34,854 nt of DNA from Caloramator sp. Its GTDB lineage: Bacteria > Bacillota > Clostridia > Clostridiales > Caloramatoraceae. A model generated the notes under the pieces. That model made no database searches. It was not told where the DNA came from and worked only from the letters and a program-made list of their open reading frames with translations. Below are positions 33,196-34,854 of this stretch, piece by piece. How positions within the stretch are numbered: the stretch's first letter is position 1; each line of letters begins with the position of its first letter. The stretch is taken from assembly GCA_026416875.1 (NCBI GenBank), contig JAOAEI010000009.1:1-34854 (forward strand). The letters run 5' to 3'. Position numbers and translations under genes: made by a program.

Positions 33196-34854
33196 ATGGA
33201 TAACGGAATTATAACATATATAAATGGTCCGGTTATTAAAGCAAGGAATATGAAAAACTTTAGAATGAGGGAAATGGTGGCGGTTGGCGAGAAAAAATTA
33301 ATAGGTGAAGTTATTTCAATTTATGAAGATTATGGAACCATTCAGGTCTATGAAGAAACCGCAGGCCTTAAAATTGGAGAATATGTTTATCCTACCGGCA
33401 AACCTTTATCCGTTAAGCTTGGACCTGGAATAATTGGAAATATATTCGACGGAATAGAAAGGCCCCTTAATAAAATAAAGGAATATAGTGGGAATTTCAT
33501 AAATGAAGGAATAGGACTTATCTCGATAGATCCTAACAAAAGGTGGAAGGTTAATTTCCTAGTAAAAGAAGGAGAATATCTTGAAGAAGGACAGCCCTTT
33601 GCATATGTTGAGGAAACGCCCCTTATAAAGCATTATATTATGGTTCCGCCTAAACTAAAGGGAAAGGTAACGTATGTAGCAAGGGAGGGTGAATACTGTA
33701 TTGAGGATGTTATTTTAAAGCTGCAGGATGATAGGGAATATGAAATTAAAATGTATCAGGAGTGGCCTGTTAGAATTCCAAGGCCTGTAAAAAGAAGGTT
33801 CCCAATCGAAAAACCACTAGTAACTGGTCAAAGGGTTATAGATACCTTTTTTCCCATTGCAAAGGGAGGAACTGCAGCAATCCCAGGAGGGTTTGGAACG
33901 GGGAAAACGATGACACAGCATCAGCTTGCAAAATGGAGCGATGCCGATGTTATAGTTTACATTGGCTGTGGTGAAAGAGGAAATGAGATGACGGAGGTTT
34001 TGGAGGATTTCCCAAAACTTATTGACCCTAATTCAAATCTTCCCCTCATGAATAGAACCATACTTATCGCCAATACATCTAATATGCCGGTTGCTGCAAG
34101 GGAGGCATCTATATATACAGGAATAACTATTGCGGAATACTTTAGGGATATGGGATATAATGTTGCCATCATGGCGGATTCAACATCAAGATGGGCGGAG
34201 GCTTTAAGGGAAATATCAGGGCGTCTTGAAGAAATGCCGGCAGAGGAAGGCTACCCTGCTTATCTTGCTTCAAGGCTTGCTGAATTTTACGAAAGGGCTG
34301 GATACGTTGAAACCCTTTCAGGCAAAGAAGCATCCGTTACGATTATTGGTGCTGTATCTCCGGCTGGAGGAGATTTCTCTGAACCAGTTACTCAAAATAC
34401 AAAAAGGTTTGTAAGTGTGTTTTTGAGCCTTGATAGAAACCTTGCCTATTCAAGACATTATCCGGCTATAAACTGGCTATCAAGTTATAGCGGCTATCTC
34501 TCCCTTCTTAATGATTGGTATAGGAAAAATGTAAGCGAAGATTTCTGTAAGCTGAGGGGAGAGATGTTAAAGGTTCTCCAGGAGGAGAATAAACTTTTAG
34601 AAATCGTAAAGCTTGTTGGGGAGGATGTTCTTCCTGATGATCAAAGGTTAATACTTGAAGTTGCAAAGCTAATTAAAATAGGCTTTCTCCAGCAAAATGC
34701 CTATCATCCTGAAGACACTTATGTTCCATTAAATAAGCAATACAATATGCTAAGGATGATTAAGCTATTTTATGATAAGGCACTATTTGCAATAAAAAAG
34801 GGAGTTCCAATAGGAAGAATAAGACAGATGAAGGGCGACAGTGAAATATTAAAG
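33196..34854 (+). CDS. ntpA: V/A-type ATPase catalytic subunit A (3' end beyond window)
   Basis: The catalytic ATP-hydrolysing/synthesising subunit is open to the window edge: 553 codons are visible out of the family's usual 580-600, so only a short C-terminal piece is missing. It shows the N-terminal [13 protein letters not shown] barrel, a non-homologous insertion domain near 110-190, the P-loop GGFGTGKT at 231-238 (Lys237), [13 protein letters not shown], and the [20 protein letters not shown] block. The ATG at 33196 follows AGGTGGTGGG. Subunits B and D are expected downstream. Confidence 0.96.
   Translation, partial: MDNGIITYINGPVIKARNMKNFRMREMVAVGEKKLIGEVISIYEDYGTIQVYEETAGLKIGEYVYPTGKPLSVKLGPGIIGNIFDGIERPLNKIKEYSGNFINEGIGLISIDPNKRWKVNFLVKEGEYLEEGQPFAYVEETPLIKHYIMVPPKLKGKVTYVAREGEYCIEDVILKLQDDREYEIKMYQEWPVRIPRPVKRRFPIEKPLVTGQRVIDTFFPIAKGGTAAIPGGFGTGKTMTQHQLAKWSDADVIVYIGCGERGNEMTEVLEDFPKLIDPNSNLPLMNRTILIANTSNMPVAAREASIYTGITIAEYFRDMGYNVAIMADSTSRWAEALREISGRLEEMPAEEGYPAYLASRLAEFYERAGYVETLSGKEASVTIIGAVSPAGGDFSEPVTQNTKRFVSVFLSLDRNLAYSRHYPAINWLSSYSGYLSLLNDWYRKNVSEDFCKLRGEMLKVLQEENKLLEIVKLVGEDVLPDDQRLILEVAKLIKIGFLQQNAYHPEDTYVPLNKQYNMLRMIKLFYDKALFAIKKGVPIGRIRQMKGDSEILK

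Noticed and set aside
34226-34414. Small plus-strand frame inside subunit A
   Set aside because: It lies wholly within the conserved ntpA coding sequence in another frame and matches no family.
1-34854. Mobile elements, CRISPR arrays, tRNA or rRNA genes, defence genes
   Set aside because: No transposase, inverted-repeat borders, repeat-spacer pattern or RNA gene signature was seen. Gene content and orientation are uniform throughout.

Overview
The window is low-GC, AT-rich DNA with every gene on the + strand. It reads as a strictly anaerobic Firmicute of the class Clostridia. Supporting this are strong AGGAGG/AGGTGAT-type ribosome binding sites, heavy use of AGA/AGG and ATA codons, the oxygen-independent (early cobalt insertion, cbi-type) cobalamin route, the clostridial cobA-hemD fusion, and a bacterial V/A-type ATPase operon. 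A Caloramator-like Clostridiaceae member would fit, but that placement is inference only.

Region 1 (1-331) is a control region. It holds a TATAAT -10 box at the left edge, a cobalamin riboswitch aptamer (43-195), an intrinsic terminator (251-275), and a second perfect 11-bp hairpin (284-309) just before cobT.

Region 2 (332-28352) is one unbroken run of 34 genes with no gap above about 20 nt and many ATGA-type overlaps. It encodes essentially all of cobalamin synthesis from glutamyl-tRNA plus uptake. The order is roughly the reverse of the pathway. It starts with nucleotide-loop assembly (cobT, cobU, cobS, cobC), then cobalt uptake (cbiM, cbiN, cbiQ, with no cbiO), an ECF S component, the corrinoid adenosyltransferase, a corrinoid ABC importer (btuF, btuC, btuD) and alpha-ribazole kinase (cblS). 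Next come cobyric acid and side-chain assembly (cbiP, cbiB, cobD, pduX, cbiA), corrin-ring construction (cbiX, C, D, E, T, L, F, G, H, J), and finally the tetrapyrrole trunk (hemA, a divergent precorrin-2 dehydrogenase-like gene, hemC, cobA-hemD, hemB, hemL). A terminator-like hairpin follows hemL. No dimethylbenzimidazole synthesis gene is seen, which fits base or alpha-ribazole salvage through cobT and cblS.

Region 3 (28353-28528) is a 176-bp AT-rich intergenic stretch that must carry the start signals of the next operon. Region 4 (28529-34854) is a V/A-type ATPase operon in the order stalk H/G, C, I, K, F, E, A. Subunit A is cut by the window edge; B and D presumably follow.

I found no mobile elements, CRISPR arrays, tRNA or rRNA genes. 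Nothing looks like an entirely new system. The points worth a second look are the cbiO-less transporter beside a CblT-like S component, the precorrin-2 dehydrogenase homologue lacking the usual catalytic Asp, the V-ATPase rotor subunit lacking canonical Na+ ligands, and the placing of the whole tetrapyrrole trunk under a B12 riboswitch.
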